A stretch of 64,000 nucleotides of DNA from Streptomyces sp. NRRL F-5135 (GCF_000719775.1 NZ_JOHR01000010.1:182953-246952); one strand, 5' to 3'; shown: positions 47,496 to 56,281, counted from the first letter of the stretch. Notes: generated by a model not told the origin, from the sequence alone. Numbers and translations are program-made.

Positions 47496-48659
47496 ATGAC
47501 CACGACGACGCCCACGGCCACGCCCGCCACGGCGGCCGCCTCGCCCGGCTCGCCCGCGGCGACCACGCCCGCGGCGGCCCCCGCGATCGAGCTGAAGCCC
47601 TCCGCGCACCCGCTGTCCGCCGCGGAGCGGGAGGCGATCCTGGCCGATCCGGGCTTCGGCCGGCACTTCACCGACCACATGGTGACCATCCGGTGGACGG
47701 AGGGGCGCGGCTGGCACGACGCCGAACTCGTCCCCTACGGTCCGCTGTCGATCGACCCGGCCAACATGACCCTGCACTACGCGCAGGAGATCTTCGAGGG
47801 CCTCAAGGCGTACCGCCGCCCCGACGGCTCGGTCGCCACCTTCCGCCCGGACGCGAACGCGCGCCGGTTCCGGAGCTCGGCCCGTCGGCTCGCCATGCCG
47901 GAGCTGCCCGAGGAACTGTTCATCGCGGCCTGTGACGCGCTGGTCCAGCAGGACAAGGACTGGGTGCCGCCGCACGGTGGCGAGGAGTCGCTCTACCTGC
48001 GCCCGTTCATGTTCGCGACCGAGGTCGGCCTAGGGGTCCGCCCGGCGAACGCATACCTGTTCATGGTCATCGCCTCGCCCGCCGGGGCGTACTTCCCCGG
48101 CGGGGTCAAGCCGGTCTCGGTCTGGCTCTCGGAGAACTACGTCCGCGCCGTTCCCGGCGGCATGGGCTTCGCCAAGACCGGCGGCAACTACGCGGCGTCC
48201 CTGCTCGCCCAGGCCGAGGCGGCGGAGAAGGGCTGCGACCAGGTGGTCTGGCTGGACGCGCTGGAGCACCGCTGGGTCGAGGAGATGGGCGGGATGAATC
48301 TGTACTTCGTGTACGGGGACCGCATCGTCACCCCCGAGCTGACCGGCTCCCTGCTGGCGGGGGTCACGCGTGACTCCCTGCTGAAGCTGGCGGGCGACCT
48401 GGGCTACACCTCGGAGGAGGGCCGCGTCTCCACCGAACAGTGGCGCCGCGACACGGAGAACGGCACGCTCACCGAGGTCTTCGCCTGTGGCACGGCGGCG
48501 GTGATCACCCCGGTCGGGCTGGTCAAGACGGCGAACGGCGAGTGGACCCAGTCGGGCGGGCGGCCGGGCGAGGTCACGATGAAGCTGCGCAAGGCCCTGC
48601 TGGACATCCAGACGGGCGCGGTGGCGGACGAGCACGGCTGGATGCACGAACTGGGCTGA
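47496..48659 (+). CDS. ilvE: Branched-chain amino acid aminotransferase
   Basis: The 387-residue PLP enzyme (fold type IV) carries out the last step of Val/Leu/Ile synthesis and the first of their breakdown. Features are the aromatic substrate loop [29 protein letters not shown], the PLP Lys in [13 protein letters not shown], and [15 protein letters not shown], a class-IV signature. Residues 1-30 are an Ala/Thr/Pro low-complexity extension ([20 protein letters not shown]). ATG 47496 follows GAAGGACGAG. Possible -10 sites are GATAAT (47398-47403) and TAGTAA (about 47442). A hairpin at 48724-48748 ends the unit. Confidence 0.96.
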   Translation: MTTTTPTATPATAAASPGSPAATTPAAAPAIELKPSAHPLSAAEREAILADPGFGRHFTDHMVTIRWTEGRGWHDAELVPYGPLSIDPANMTLHYAQEIFEGLKAYRRPDGSVATFRPDANARRFRSSARRLAMPELPEELFIAACDALVQQDKDWVPPHGGEESLYLRPFMFATEVGLGVRPANAYLFMVIASPAGAYFPGGVKPVSVWLSENYVRAVPGGMGFAKTGGNYAASLLAQAEAAEKGCDQVVWLDALEHRWVEEMGGMNLYFVYGDRIVTPELTGSLLAGVTRDSLLKLAGDLGYTSEEGRVSTEQWRRDTENGTLTEVFACGTAAVITPVGLVKTANGEWTQSGGRPGEVTMKLRKALLDIQTGAVADEHGWMHELG

Positions 48660-48723
48660 GGCGCGGGGCCTCGCGGGGCGTCCTGGTTTCCGGGCCGGTC
48701 CCACCGGGCTCGATGGGGCGACT

Positions 48724-48748
48724 GGGCCCGGTGGGGGCCACCGGGCCC
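48724..48748 (+). terminator. ilvE terminator
   Basis: GGGCCCGGTGG pairs perfectly with CCACCGGGCCC around a 3-nt loop. Confidence 0.7.
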
Positions 48749-48944
48749 GCGACCCGCCGGGGCGCGGGTCCCGGGCCCCGGGCCGGGACGCCCGGTGCGG
48801 GGCCCGGGCGATCGAGCGCTCCCCGCGGGTCTCGTAGCGCCCCGGCCCCAGGGGCCCCCTGCGGCACCTCACCCGGAGGGACCAGTTCCGCTCGTATCGT
48901 GAGACGCCTCTTCCTCCTCGCGCCGGGCATGCGAAAATCGGCCC

Positions 48945-48995
48945 GTGCTCTCGCTCGCCATGATTATCGGCAGCAAGCGCGCCGGTCCGCAGTGA
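48945..48995 (+). CDS. Putative cimA leader peptide (attenuator)
   Basis: A short frame from GTG 48945 encodes MLSLAMIIGSKRAGPQ, stop TGA 48993-48995; an internal ATG at 48960 gives MIIGSKRAGPQ. Two Leu (CTC) and two consecutive Ile codons (ATT ATC, 48963-48968) precede the cimA terminator by about 80 nt. A -10-like GAAAAT (48933-48938) ends 7 nt before the GTG, so the peptide would be leaderless. A hairpin CCGTAC/GTACGG (49001-49017) and then the T-tract terminator (49050-49075) follow, the same order as at ilvB. The product of cimA leads to isoleucine, so Ile-responsive attenuation fits. Evidence is positional; no expression data are available to me. Confidence 0.6.
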   Translation: MLSLAMIIGSKRAGPQ

Positions 48996-49049
48996 CCGCC
49001 CCGTACCACCCGTACGGCGTGGCCACCGTGCCCCAGACCCGCGCGCAGA

Positions 49050-49075
49050 CCTCTCGCACCCGCGAGGGGTTTTTT
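49050..49075 (+). terminator. cimA attenuator terminator
   Basis: CCTCTCGC (49050-49057) pairs with GCGAGGGG (49062-49069) with one G-U, followed by six T (49070-49075). The GCGAGGGGTTTTTT end is nearly the same as at the ilvB attenuator. It lies 97 bp before cimA and far from any upstream stop codon other than the leader; the 513-bp gap (48660-49172) holds no other gene. Confidence 0.85.
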
Positions 49076-49172
49076 CGTTTTCCGGCCCCCATCCCGGGCG
49101 GAACGCGGCGGCGCGCGATGATGGGGGCAAGTGGAGCCAGACATTCCACTCGACAGGAGCAGGACGGACACC

Positions 49173-50807
49173 ATGACCACTGAGTCCCCCGAGTCCACGG
49201 GAACCGACGACCGGTTCCGTGTCGACGACAGCTTCCACGTCTTCGACACGACCCTGCGCGACGGCGCGCAGCGCGAGGGCATCAACCTGACGGTCGCCGA
49301 CAAGCTGGCCATCGCGCGGCACCTGGACGGCTTCGGCGTGGGCTTCATCGAGGGCGGCTGGCCGGGTGCCAATCCGCGGGACACCGAGTTCTTCGCCCGC
49401 GCCCAGCAGGAGATCGACTTCCGGCACGCCCAGCTCGTCGCCTTCGGCTCCACCCGTCGCCCCGGCGCCAAGGCCTCGGAGGACCCGCAGGTCAAGGCGC
49501 TGGTCGAGTCCGGCGCGCCGGTGGTGACGCTGGTCGCCAAGTCCCATGACCGCCATGTCGAGCTGGCGCTGCGCACCACCCTCGACGAGAACGTGGCGAT
49601 GGTCCGCGACACCGTCTCCTACCTCCGCGAGCAGGGCAGACGCGTCTTCGTCGACTGCGAGCACTTCTTCGACGGCTACCGAGCCAATCCGGAGTACGCC
49701 AAGTCCGTCGTACGGGCCGCCACCGAGGCCGGCGCCGATGTGGTGGTCCTCTGTGACACCAACGGCGGCATGCTGCCGGCGCAGATCCAGGCCGTCGTCT
49801 CCACCGTGCTCGCCGACACCGGCGCCCGGCTCGGTGTCCACGCCCAGGACGACACCGGCTGCGCCGTCGCCAACACCCTCGCCGCCGTGGACGCGGGCGC
49901 CACCCATGTCCAGTGCACCGCCAACGGCTACGGCGAGCGCGTCGGCAACGCCAACCTCTTCCCGGTCGTCGCCGCGCTGGAGCTGAAGTACGGCAAGCGG
50001 GTCCTGCCGCCCGGCGCGCTCGCCGAGATGACCCGGATCTCGCACGCGATCGCCGAGATCGTCAATCTGGCGCCCTCCACGCATCAGCCGTACGTGGGAG
50101 TTTCCGCCTTCGCCCACAAGGGCGGCCTGCACGCCTCCGCGATCAAGGTCGACCCGGACCTGTACCAGCACATCGAGCCCGAGCTGGTCGGCAACAGCAT
50201 GCGGATGCTCGTCTCCGACATGGCGGGCCGCGCCTCCGTCGAGCTCAAGGGCAAGGAGCTGGGCATCGACCTGGGCGGCGACCGCGACCTGGTCGGCCGG
50301 GTCGTCAGCCGGGTCAAGGAGCGCGAGCTCGAGGGCTACTCGTACGAGGCCGCCGACGCGTCCTTCGAGCTGATGCTGCGCGAGGAGGTGGAGGGCCGGC
50401 CGCGCGGCTACTTCCGTACGGAGTCCTGGCGCGCGATCGTCGAGGACCGTCCGGACGGCTCGCACGCCAACGAGGCGACCGTGAAGCTGTGGGCCAAGGG
50501 CGAGCGCATCGTCGCCACGGCCGAGGGCAACGGCCCGGTCAACGCGCTGGACCGGGCCATGCGGTCCGGACTGGAGCGGATCTACCCGCAGCTGGCCAAG
50601 CTGGAGCTGGTCGACTACAAGGTCCGCATCCTGGAGGGCCGGCACGGCACCGGATCCACCACCCGGGTGCTGATCACCACGGCGGACGGGGCGGGCGACT
50701 GGGCCACGGTGGGGGTGGCGGACAACGTCATCGCGGCGTCCTGGCAGGCGCTTCAGGACGCGTACACCTACGGCCTGCTGAGGGCCGGCGTGGAACCGGC
50801 CGAGTAG
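49173..50807 (+). CDS. cimA: Citramalate synthase
   Basis: The 544-residue protein belongs to the isopropylmalate/citramalate synthase family (TIGR00977 type), which condenses pyruvate and acetyl-CoA to citramalate for threonine-independent isoleucine synthesis. The start DTTLRDGAQREGINLTVADK, GFIEGGWPGANPRD, VDCEHFFDGYRANPEY, the metal/active-site HAQDDTGCAVANTLAA and THVQCTANGYGERVGNANL are visible. A C-terminal LeuA-type allosteric domain spans about 410-530. Assignment over 2-isopropylmalate synthase rests on the REGINLTV and GGWPGAN signatures. ATG 49173 is preferred; GTG 49131 is an alternative. The upstream leader and terminator suggest attenuation. Confidence 0.9.
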   Translation: MTTESPESTGTDDRFRVDDSFHVFDTTLRDGAQREGINLTVADKLAIARHLDGFGVGFIEGGWPGANPRDTEFFARAQQEIDFRHAQLVAFGSTRRPGAKASEDPQVKALVESGAPVVTLVAKSHDRHVELALRTTLDENVAMVRDTVSYLREQGRRVFVDCEHFFDGYRANPEYAKSVVRAATEAGADVVVLCDTNGGMLPAQIQAVVSTVLADTGARLGVHAQDDTGCAVANTLAAVDAGATHVQCTANGYGERVGNANLFPVVAALELKYGKRVLPPGALAEMTRISHAIAEIVNLAPSTHQPYVGVSAFAHKGGLHASAIKVDPDLYQHIEPELVGNSMRMLVSDMAGRASVELKGKELGIDLGGDRDLVGRVVSRVKERELEGYSYEAADASFELMLREEVEGRPRGYFRTESWRAIVEDRPDGSHANEATVKLWAKGERIVATAEGNGPVNALDRAMRSGLERIYPQLAKLELVDYKVRILEGRHGTGSTTRVLITTADGAGDWATVGVADNVIAASWQALQDAYTYGLLRAGVEPAE

Positions 50808-50937
50808 CTCCCCGCGCATCCGCGCGCACCGGCCCCGGACGGCCCCGCTCCCCGCGGCGGCCGGCCCGGGGCCGACCCGTATCGGCGTCAAGATCGAGTA
50901 CCGCACTCCCGTTCGCACGGGATTGCCCCCGTTCGGG

Positions 50938-50943
50938 TAGCGT
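50938..50943 (+). promoter_or_regulatory. -10 box, probably leaderless transcript
   Basis: TAGCGT at 50938-50943 ends 8 nt before ATG 50952. Confidence 0.5.
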
Positions 50944-50951
50944 CAAGAGGT

Positions 50952-52445
50952 ATGAGAACGAGGCGTTCGAAGCTGACGGCGCGATCGCTCCGGTCAGGGC
51001 GGTCGGGGTGGCCGGGGCTTTCCTCCCTCCTGGCCGCGCTGCTGTTCGTCGTCGCCGCGGCCTTCTCGGTCACCGGGTTCGCGGCGCCGGACGCTCACGC
51101 GGCGAGCGGCCCCGCCACCGGCCCCGCGGCCGTCGGCGAGGCGCTGAAGAAGAGTCCCGTCTACGTGGATCCGCGGGCCTCGGACCAGTTGTCGTCGTCC
51201 GACGCGCGGGCGCTGGCGAAGAAGATCAAGGACGCCGACAAGCCGCTGTTCGTGGCGGTGCTGCCGAACTCGGCGGACTTCCCCGCGTCCAGTGTGCTGC
51301 GCACGGTACGGGCCGACACCGGCGTGACCGGGCTGTACGCGATACGCCTCGGCGACGGGTTCAACGCCGGGGCCGACTCCGCGGCGATGTCGCGCCAGGC
51401 CGTCCGCAACCTGGTCGACGCGGTCAAGGCCGGCGGTCCCGTCGACGCCTCGACCGAGCTGAACAACTTCGTCGACCAGGCCCTCCCGCAGGTGCGCGGC
51501 CATGCTCCGGCCTCCTGGGGCGACGGGCGGGGCTCCAACTCGGGGGACACGGGCGGCACGGGTGGCACGGGCGGCGTGGGCAGCTCCTCGACCGGCCTGA
51601 TCGTGCTCGGCTCGGTGGTCGTGCTGGGCGGCGCGGGCGCCTACGCGGCGATCCACCGCGGCCGTCGCGTCCAGGCGCGGCGCGAGCGCGAGGCCCTCGG
51701 CAAGCTGCGGGTCGTCGTGGACGAGGACATCACCGCCTTCGGCGAGGAACTGGACCGGCTGGACTTCCACCCCGCCGAGGCCGGGGCCGACGCCGCGATG
51801 CGCCAGGACTACGAGCACGCGCTGGACGCGTACGAACGGGCGAAGTCCCTGATGGCGGCGGCCGAACGGCCCGCCGACGTGCGGCCGGTGACACAGACGC
51901 TCCAGGACGGCCGGTTCTCGCTGGCCGTGCTCGACGCGCGCCGCCGGGGCGCCCCGCTGCCGGAGCGGCGCGCGCCGTGCTTCTTCGACCCGCGCCACGG
52001 CCCGTCGGTGGCGGACGCGGAATGGGCCCCGCCGGCCGGTGCCCCGCGCACCGTTCCGGTCTGCGCCGCCGACGCCGCCCGGCTGGCGGACGGCGACGAC
52101 CCGATGGTGCGCACGGTCCGGACGGAGCAGGGCCCGCGTCCGTACTGGGAGGCGGGACCGGCGTACGGGCCCTGGGCGGGCGGCTACTTCGGCGGCGGGT
52201 TGCTGCCGGGCCTGCTGGTGGGCACGGTGCTCGGCTCGATGCTGTCCTCACCGGCGTACGGCGCGGGCTTCGGCTACGGGGACGGCTTCGGGTACGGCGA
52301 CGGGGGCGGCGGCCTGGACGGGGGCCTCGGCGGGGGCGACTACTCGGGGTCCGACTTCGACCCGGGCGACTTCGGGGGCGGGGGCTTCGGCGGGGGAGGG
52401 GACTTCGGAGGCGGCGGAGGGTTCGACGGCGGGGGCGGCTTCTGA
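50952..52445 (+). CDS. Membrane protein with extracellular domain and Gly-rich tail
   Basis: The 497-residue protein has an N-terminal signal or anchor (about 22-48, LSSLLAALLFVVAAAFSVTG), an extracellular domain (about 55-190, resembling TPM-type domains: VYVDPRASDQLSSSDARALA, DKPLFVAVLPNSADFP), a Gly/Thr linker, a membrane helix (about 214-234, SSTGLIVLGSVVVLGGAGAY), a helical cytoplasmic domain (240-330) and a Gly/Tyr/Asp-rich tail (DFGGGGFGGGGDFGGGGGF). Short Gly-rich tails of this sort follow TPM domains in other bacteria. Function is unknown. The gene follows cimA by 144 bp with its own -10 box. Confidence 0.75.
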   Translation: MRTRRSKLTARSLRSGRSGWPGLSSLLAALLFVVAAAFSVTGFAAPDAHAASGPATGPAAVGEALKKSPVYVDPRASDQLSSSDARALAKKIKDADKPLFVAVLPNSADFPASSVLRTVRADTGVTGLYAIRLGDGFNAGADSAAMSRQAVRNLVDAVKAGGPVDASTELNNFVDQALPQVRGHAPASWGDGRGSNSGDTGGTGGTGGVGSSSTGLIVLGSVVVLGGAGAYAAIHRGRRVQARREREALGKLRVVVDEDITAFGEELDRLDFHPAEAGADAAMRQDYEHALDAYERAKSLMAAAERPADVRPVTQTLQDGRFSLAVLDARRRGAPLPERRAPCFFDPRHGPSVADAEWAPPAGAPRTVPVCAADAARLADGDDPMVRTVRTEQGPRPYWEAGPAYGPWAGGYFGGGLLPGLLVGTVLGSMLSSPAYGAGFGYGDGFGYGDGGGGLDGGLGGGDYSGSDFDPGDFGGGGFGGGGDFGGGGGFDGGGGF

Positions 52446-52608
52446 CGGCCGGCGGGGCGTTCCGGCACCGGGCAGGTAATTCAATGCTCAACAACGTCAT
52501 CCGATTGAGTTCGAGGGGCCCTGGCGGACGCGCGTAGACGTCGGGCACGATCGCGGCGTCGTGTCCCAACGGTTTCGTCCAACGGTTTCCACCAGGAGGC
52601 AACGCCCC

Positions 52609-53163
52609 ATGAGAATCCGCTCGGCTCTCACCGCTCTCGCCCTCACCGTCGGCGGGCTCTTCGCTCCCGGCTTCGGTGTCGTCGCCACGGCCACCGCCGC
52701 CGAGGCCGCCACGCAGGCCCCGTCCGTCACCCAGGCCCCGTCCGCCGTCGCGGTCACCAAGATCAGCCACGCCACGGCGACCTCGATGTTCCGCTCGTCC
52801 GGGATCACCTGGTCCTCGTCCGGCGGCTGCTCGGACCGCAACACGCCGACCTGTACGTCGTTCGACCAGCTCAACCTGGACACGGCCAAGGGCGCGCAGA
52901 CCCTCCGGAGCGCCAGCGGCTGCGCCATCAACATCACCGGGGGTACGGAGACCGGCCACGCGGGCGGTACGTACTCGCACTGGAACGGCTACAAGCTCGA
53001 CTTCGGCAAGGCGACCTGCCTGACCAACTACGTCAAGAACACCTTCACCTACATCGGCGTGCGCGGTGACGGCGCCCCGCAGTGGCAGTCCGGCGCCGGC
53101 AACGTCTACGCGGACGAGGGCAACCACTGGGACGTGACCTTCTACAACTGCGGCGGCTGCTGA
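52609..53163 (+). CDS. Secreted protein, possible LAS-type metallopeptidase-like
   Basis: The 184-residue protein starts at ATG 52609, 9 nt after AGGAGG. A Sec signal (MRIRSALTALALTVGGLFAP, cleavage near AEA at residue 32) precedes a mature domain with four or more Cys (GGCSDRNTPTCTS; SGCAINI; ATCLTNY; NCGGC). H-x2-G-x3-D in SHWNGYKLDF and E-x2-H in DEGNHWDVTF resemble the zinc sites of the D-Ala-D-Ala carboxypeptidase/hedgehog-like (LAS) superfamily. That reading is inference; the last HxH is only half kept. It could act on peptidoglycan or be a degenerate binding domain. Confidence 0.65.
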   Translation: MRIRSALTALALTVGGLFAPGFGVVATATAAEAATQAPSVTQAPSAVAVTKISHATATSMFRSSGITWSSSGGCSDRNTPTCTSFDQLNLDTAKGAQTLRSASGCAINITGGTETGHAGGTYSHWNGYKLDFGKATCLTNYVKNTFTYIGVRGDGAPQWQSGAGNVYADEGNHWDVTFYNCGGC

Positions 53164-53239
53164 GCTCTGCCCCGCTGAGCCTGCCCGCCGGGCCCGCTCG
53201 CCCGCGCCCACGCGTGCCGTAATGCCGTAGTGCCGTATG

Positions 53240-53287
53240 GCGGTGCCCCGCCCTCCCGTTCCGATCGCCGGGGGAGCGGGGCACCGC
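53240..53287. terminator. Bidirectional terminator between convergent genes
   Basis: GCGGTGCCCCGC (53240-53251) pairs perfectly with GCGGGGCACCGC (53276-53287). It lies between the + gene ending 53163 and the - gene ending 53314. Confidence 0.75.
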
Positions 53288-53313
53288 GCCGGGGCATCCC
53301 GGGCCGGGCGGGG

Positions 53314-54519
53314 TCAGGACCCGACCGACACCGTCCACCGTCGCGGGTTGCCGTCGTGCGCCGCCCCGGAGACGTCGGGCTGGCCGTCCGGCTGCACGTC
53401 GTCGTACGGGAACGCGTATCCGATGGGCGTGTGGGCGTGCAGGGCCCGCGCGTAGTGGTTGGTGACCGGGTCCTTGTAGTAGTCCGCCGCCGTGGCGCCG
53501 TTCGGCTGCTCGGGGTGGCTCAGGACGGTCGACCGGTTGAACGCCGCGGCCAGCCGCGCGAGCAGCCCCTTCTTGTCGTCGGAGTCGTTCGGGTTGTTGG
53601 CGAACGGCCCGCTGTTGCAGGTGAAGATGTCCATCGAGGTCGGCTTGGCGAACGTGTGGCCGCCGTTGAAGGTCAGCGTGTCCCCGCTGACCCGTCCGGT
53701 GAACACGCCCCGGCCGCCCTGGAGGTCGATGGTCAGGTCCGTCGTGCGGTACTTCTCCCAGACCTGGTCGACGTAGCTGTCGAAGACACTGCCGAAGGGT
53801 GTCTGGCCCGCCAGGTTCTGCGGCGAGATGATCCGCAGCACCTTGCCGTCCGGGGCTCGCAGGACCAGCTTGTCCCAGGGGTGACCGTCGACGGCGGCCT
53901 GCGCCGTCAGCTCCTCGGCGATCTTGTCCAGCGCGCCCTCGGGCAGCGGCGCCACCGTGTGCGTGGCGTCGCCCTCCAGCTTGATGCCGATCGGCAGGGC
54001 CGTCACCAGGTCGACATAGCTGATGTTGGAGTAGAGCTGGTCCGTGTTGAAGGTGAACTCGGCGAACGACCAGGTGCGGCCGTAATTGGGGTCCGCCTCG
54101 GTAGCGAAGGCGGGCTCCACGAGGGCGGGCCCCGGGTTGAGGAAGAAGTCGAGCTTGTCGTCCCGTACGAAGTAGACCCGCGCCCCGAACATCTGAGGCA
54201 GCGTCAGGACGACGGGTGCCGCTCCCGCCGCGTTCAGGGGGATCGCGCAGTCGACCGGCAGTGGCGTCTGCGGTGCTCCGGGCGACTCGGGCCGGTAGAC
54301 GCTCCCGTCGGCGCGCAGCAGCACCCAGCTGTTGGTGGTGGCGTCATGACCGGTGACGTACGCGTTCACCGATCCGGGCAGCGAGGTGTTCTGGAGGGCG
54401 ATCTCACAGGTCTCCGGCGCGGCCGATGCCTTGGGACTGAGCGCGCTGCCCCAGAAGGGATACGAGACCGCCGTCGCGGCAGCGGCCGTTCCGGTCAGAA
54501 ACAGTCTGCGGGATATCAC
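53314..54519 (-). CDS. GH64 beta-1,3-glucanase, secreted
   Basis: The 401-residue protein starts at GTG 54519 behind AGGAG and has a Tat-like signal (ISRRLFLTGTAAAATAVS). The mature enzyme is a glycoside hydrolase 64 (laminaripentaose-producing beta-1,3-glucanase) domain: ARVYFVRDDKLDFFLNPGPA, WSFAEFTFNTDQLYSNISYVDLV, where E and D are 16 residues apart as in the known catalytic pair, and the C-terminal AFPYDDVQPDGQPDVSG. It would attack fungal cell-wall glucan. A LacI-type operator palindrome and a promoter lie upstream, suggesting sugar induction. Confidence 0.9.
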   Translation of the reverse strand: MISRRLFLTGTAAAATAVSYPFWGSALSPKASAAPETCEIALQNTSLPGSVNAYVTGHDATTNSWVLLRADGSVYRPESPGAPQTPLPVDCAIPLNAAGAAPVVLTLPQMFGARVYFVRDDKLDFFLNPGPALVEPAFATEADPNYGRTWSFAEFTFNTDQLYSNISYVDLVTALPIGIKLEGDATHTVAPLPEGALDKIAEELTAQAAVDGHPWDKLVLRAPDGKVLRIISPQNLAGQTPFGSVFDSYVDQVWEKYRTTDLTIDLQGGRGVFTGRVSGDTLTFNGGHTFAKPTSMDIFTCNSGPFANNPNDSDDKKGLLARLAAAFNRSTVLSHPEQPNGATAADYYKDPVTNHYARALHAHTPIGYAFPYDDVQPDGQPDVSGAAHDGNPRRWTVSVGS

Positions 54520-54591
54520 GAAGGATCTCCTGTTGTGTGGGGGTACGCAGAGGTGCGCGATGTGTGGGGGGTCGCGCCTGCGATGGCCAAC

Positions 54592-54620
54592 ACTCTTGCG
54601 ATCTGTGCCGGACGCGTCAA
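54592..54620 (-). promoter_or_regulatory. Promoter of the GH64 gene
   Basis: Reading leftward, TTGACG (complement of 54615-54620), a 17-bp spacer and AAGAGT (complement of 54592-54597) form a promoter 73 bp from the start codon. Confidence 0.6.
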
Positions 54621-54631
54621 GAGTTGAGGCT

Positions 54632-54643
54632 GAGAGCGCTCTC
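54632..54643. promoter_or_regulatory. LacI/CebR-type operator
   Basis: GAGAGCGCTCTC is a perfect 12-bp palindrome close to the LacI-family operators of Streptomyces cellulose and beta-glucoside genes (core GAGCGCTC). It lies 11 bp upstream of the GH64 -35. Confidence 0.6.
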
Positions 54644-54739
54644 TGATGCGGGTGATGTTCACAACATGGCGTCATACGGGGGAGTTTGGGCCGCCGCTCC
54701 ACCCTGGCGGTGCCGGGGCCGCCACCCGGCGGTGGCGGG

Positions 54740-55468
54740 TCAGGAGAGCCAGTCGGTGTAGCGGGTGGGGGCGAGGTGGGCGTTCTCGTCGGTGAGGACG
54801 TCACCCTTGACCGCGGCGAACATGCCGGCGGTGGGGTCGGTGACGACCGTTCGGTTGTCGCCCTTGCGGGACAGGGTGATCCGGCCCAGCTCGTCCAGCG
54901 GGAGGACCTCGGGACCGGCGATGTTGCGGATGCCGTTCAGCGGGGTGCCCGCGGCGACCTCCGCCACCGCGGCGGCCACGTCCTTGGCGGCGATCGGCTG
55001 GACCGGCGTGGCGGGCAGCCGGACGGTGTCACCGTCCGCGGTCCACGACAGGGCCGCGTCCATGAACTCCATGAACTGCGTGGCCCGGACGATCGAGTAG
55101 GGGATCGGCCCGGCGGCGAGGATCGTCTCCTGGAGAGCCTTGGCACGGTAGTAGTCCAGCTCCGGAACGCGGTCCGTGCCGACGATCGAAAGGATGACGA
55201 AGTGGCCGGCACCGCCCGCCCGGGCCGCGGCCAGGAGGTTGTCCATCGAGGTCCGGAAGAAGGCGAGGGAGGCTTCGTCGAACGTCGGGGAGTTCGTCAG
55301 GTTGACGACGACGTCGGCTCCCGCCACCGCCTCGTCCAGTCCCTGACCGCTGATGACGTCGACCCCGGTGGACTTCGAGTGCGGTACCGCCTCGTGCCCG
55401 GCCGCGTTCAGATTCCTGACGACCTGCGACCCGATCAGACCGGTACCACCGATGACTGCGCACTTCAT
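54740..55468 (-). CDS. NAD(P)-binding atypical SDR (NmrA-like)
   Basis: The 242-residue protein has an N-terminal dinucleotide fold, MKCAVIGGTGLIGSQVVRNL (G-x-x-G-x-x-G), then VVVNLTNSPTFDEA, HFVILSIVGTDRVPELDYYRAKALQE, where Y-x-x-x-K is kept as YRAK, and PYSIVRATQFMEF. It belongs to the atypical SDRs related to NmrA and is used as a redox sensor or reductase in relatives. GGAAGG lies upstream of ATG 55468. It faces away from the repeat-protein gene at 55723. Confidence 0.85.
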   Translation of the reverse strand: MKCAVIGGTGLIGSQVVRNLNAAGHEAVPHSKSTGVDVISGQGLDEAVAGADVVVNLTNSPTFDEASLAFFRTSMDNLLAAARAGGAGHFVILSIVGTDRVPELDYYRAKALQETILAAGPIPYSIVRATQFMEFMDAALSWTADGDTVRLPATPVQPIAAKDVAAAVAEVAAGTPLNGIRNIAGPEVLPLDELGRITLSRKGDNRTVVTDPTAGMFAAVKGDVLTDENAHLAPTRYTDWLS

Positions 55469-55722
55469 GACATGCCTTCCGCTGAAAGTATGTTCGTGAA
55501 AATGGCGTATGCCCCACTATATGAGCGGCCTGTGCACCGCGCTCGTGCTCGGCCCGTCGCTGCCCGGGCTTCGGCGTCATTGACTCGCTTTGGCCTTTCC
55601 CCGCGGTACCCGGTGCGTGACGATTGCCCGGCCAGATCCCCAGTCGACGTGTACCGGAGTGAACCGGACCGGGAGCGGCACGCGCCCCGGCCCGCACACG
55701 TCCCCGACGCTTTGGAGGACCC

Positions 55723-56223
55723 ATGATCAAGAGACCCGTCTTACGTGGCGCGGCCGGCCTGACGGTGGCGGCACTGCTCGGACTCGGCGCATCGCCCGTG
55801 GCGAGCGCCGCCGACGCGCCGGCCCCCACGCACGGCACGTCCGCGCAGGTCAAGGGCGAACACCCGGAGCTCAACGGCTACCGCGTCAAGACGGTGAACA
55901 ACGCCGCCGTCTACCTGGTCCTCGACGGCAAGCGCCGCGGGATCCCCAACGAGGCCACGTACTTCAACCTGTTCCGCAGCTGGGACGGGATCCAGAACGT
56001 GATCGACATCGACCGCATCGACGACGGCGGCAACCTGTCGGACGGCGCCATGCTCGCCAAGACCCCGTCCTCCGCGACGGTCTACCTCGTCAGCAACGGC
56101 GTCAAGCGCGGGATCACCAGCGCCGCCGTGTTCGACAAGTACAGCTTCGACTGGGACAAGATCGTCACCGTGAGCGCCGTCGTGCTGGACGCCGTTCCCA
56201 ACGGTCCCGTCATCTCTTCCTGA
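55723..56223 (+). CDS. Secreted protein with two internal repeats
   Basis: The 166-residue protein has a Sec signal (IKRPVLRGAAGLTVAALLG, cleavage near SAADA at residue 30). The mature part holds two copies of a motif of about 45 residues: VYLVLDGKRRGIPNEATYFN and VYLVSNGVKRGITSAAVFDK, each followed by a W-D-x-I segment. The motif (V-Y-L-V-x-x-G-x-K/R-R-x-I) occurs in many secreted actinobacterial proteins without a known function. Codon 7 is TTA (55741-55743), so translation should need bldA tRNA. A 14-bp hairpin follows at 56234-56281. Confidence 0.8.
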   Translation: MIKRPVLRGAAGLTVAALLGLGASPVASAADAPAPTHGTSAQVKGEHPELNGYRVKTVNNAAVYLVLDGKRRGIPNEATYFNLFRSWDGIQNVIDIDRIDDGGNLSDGAMLAKTPSSATVYLVSNGVKRGITSAAVFDKYSFDWDKIVTVSAVVLDAVPNGPVISS

Positions 56224-56233
56224 CACGCGCGGC

Positions 56234-56281
56234 GGGCCCGCCCGGCCGGCGAGGCGCGGGTGAACGCGGCCGGGCGGGCCC
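56234..56281 (+). terminator. Hairpin after the repeat-protein gene
   Basis: GGGCCCGCCCGGCC (56234-56247) pairs perfectly with GGCCGGGCGGGCCC (56268-56281). Confidence 0.75.
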
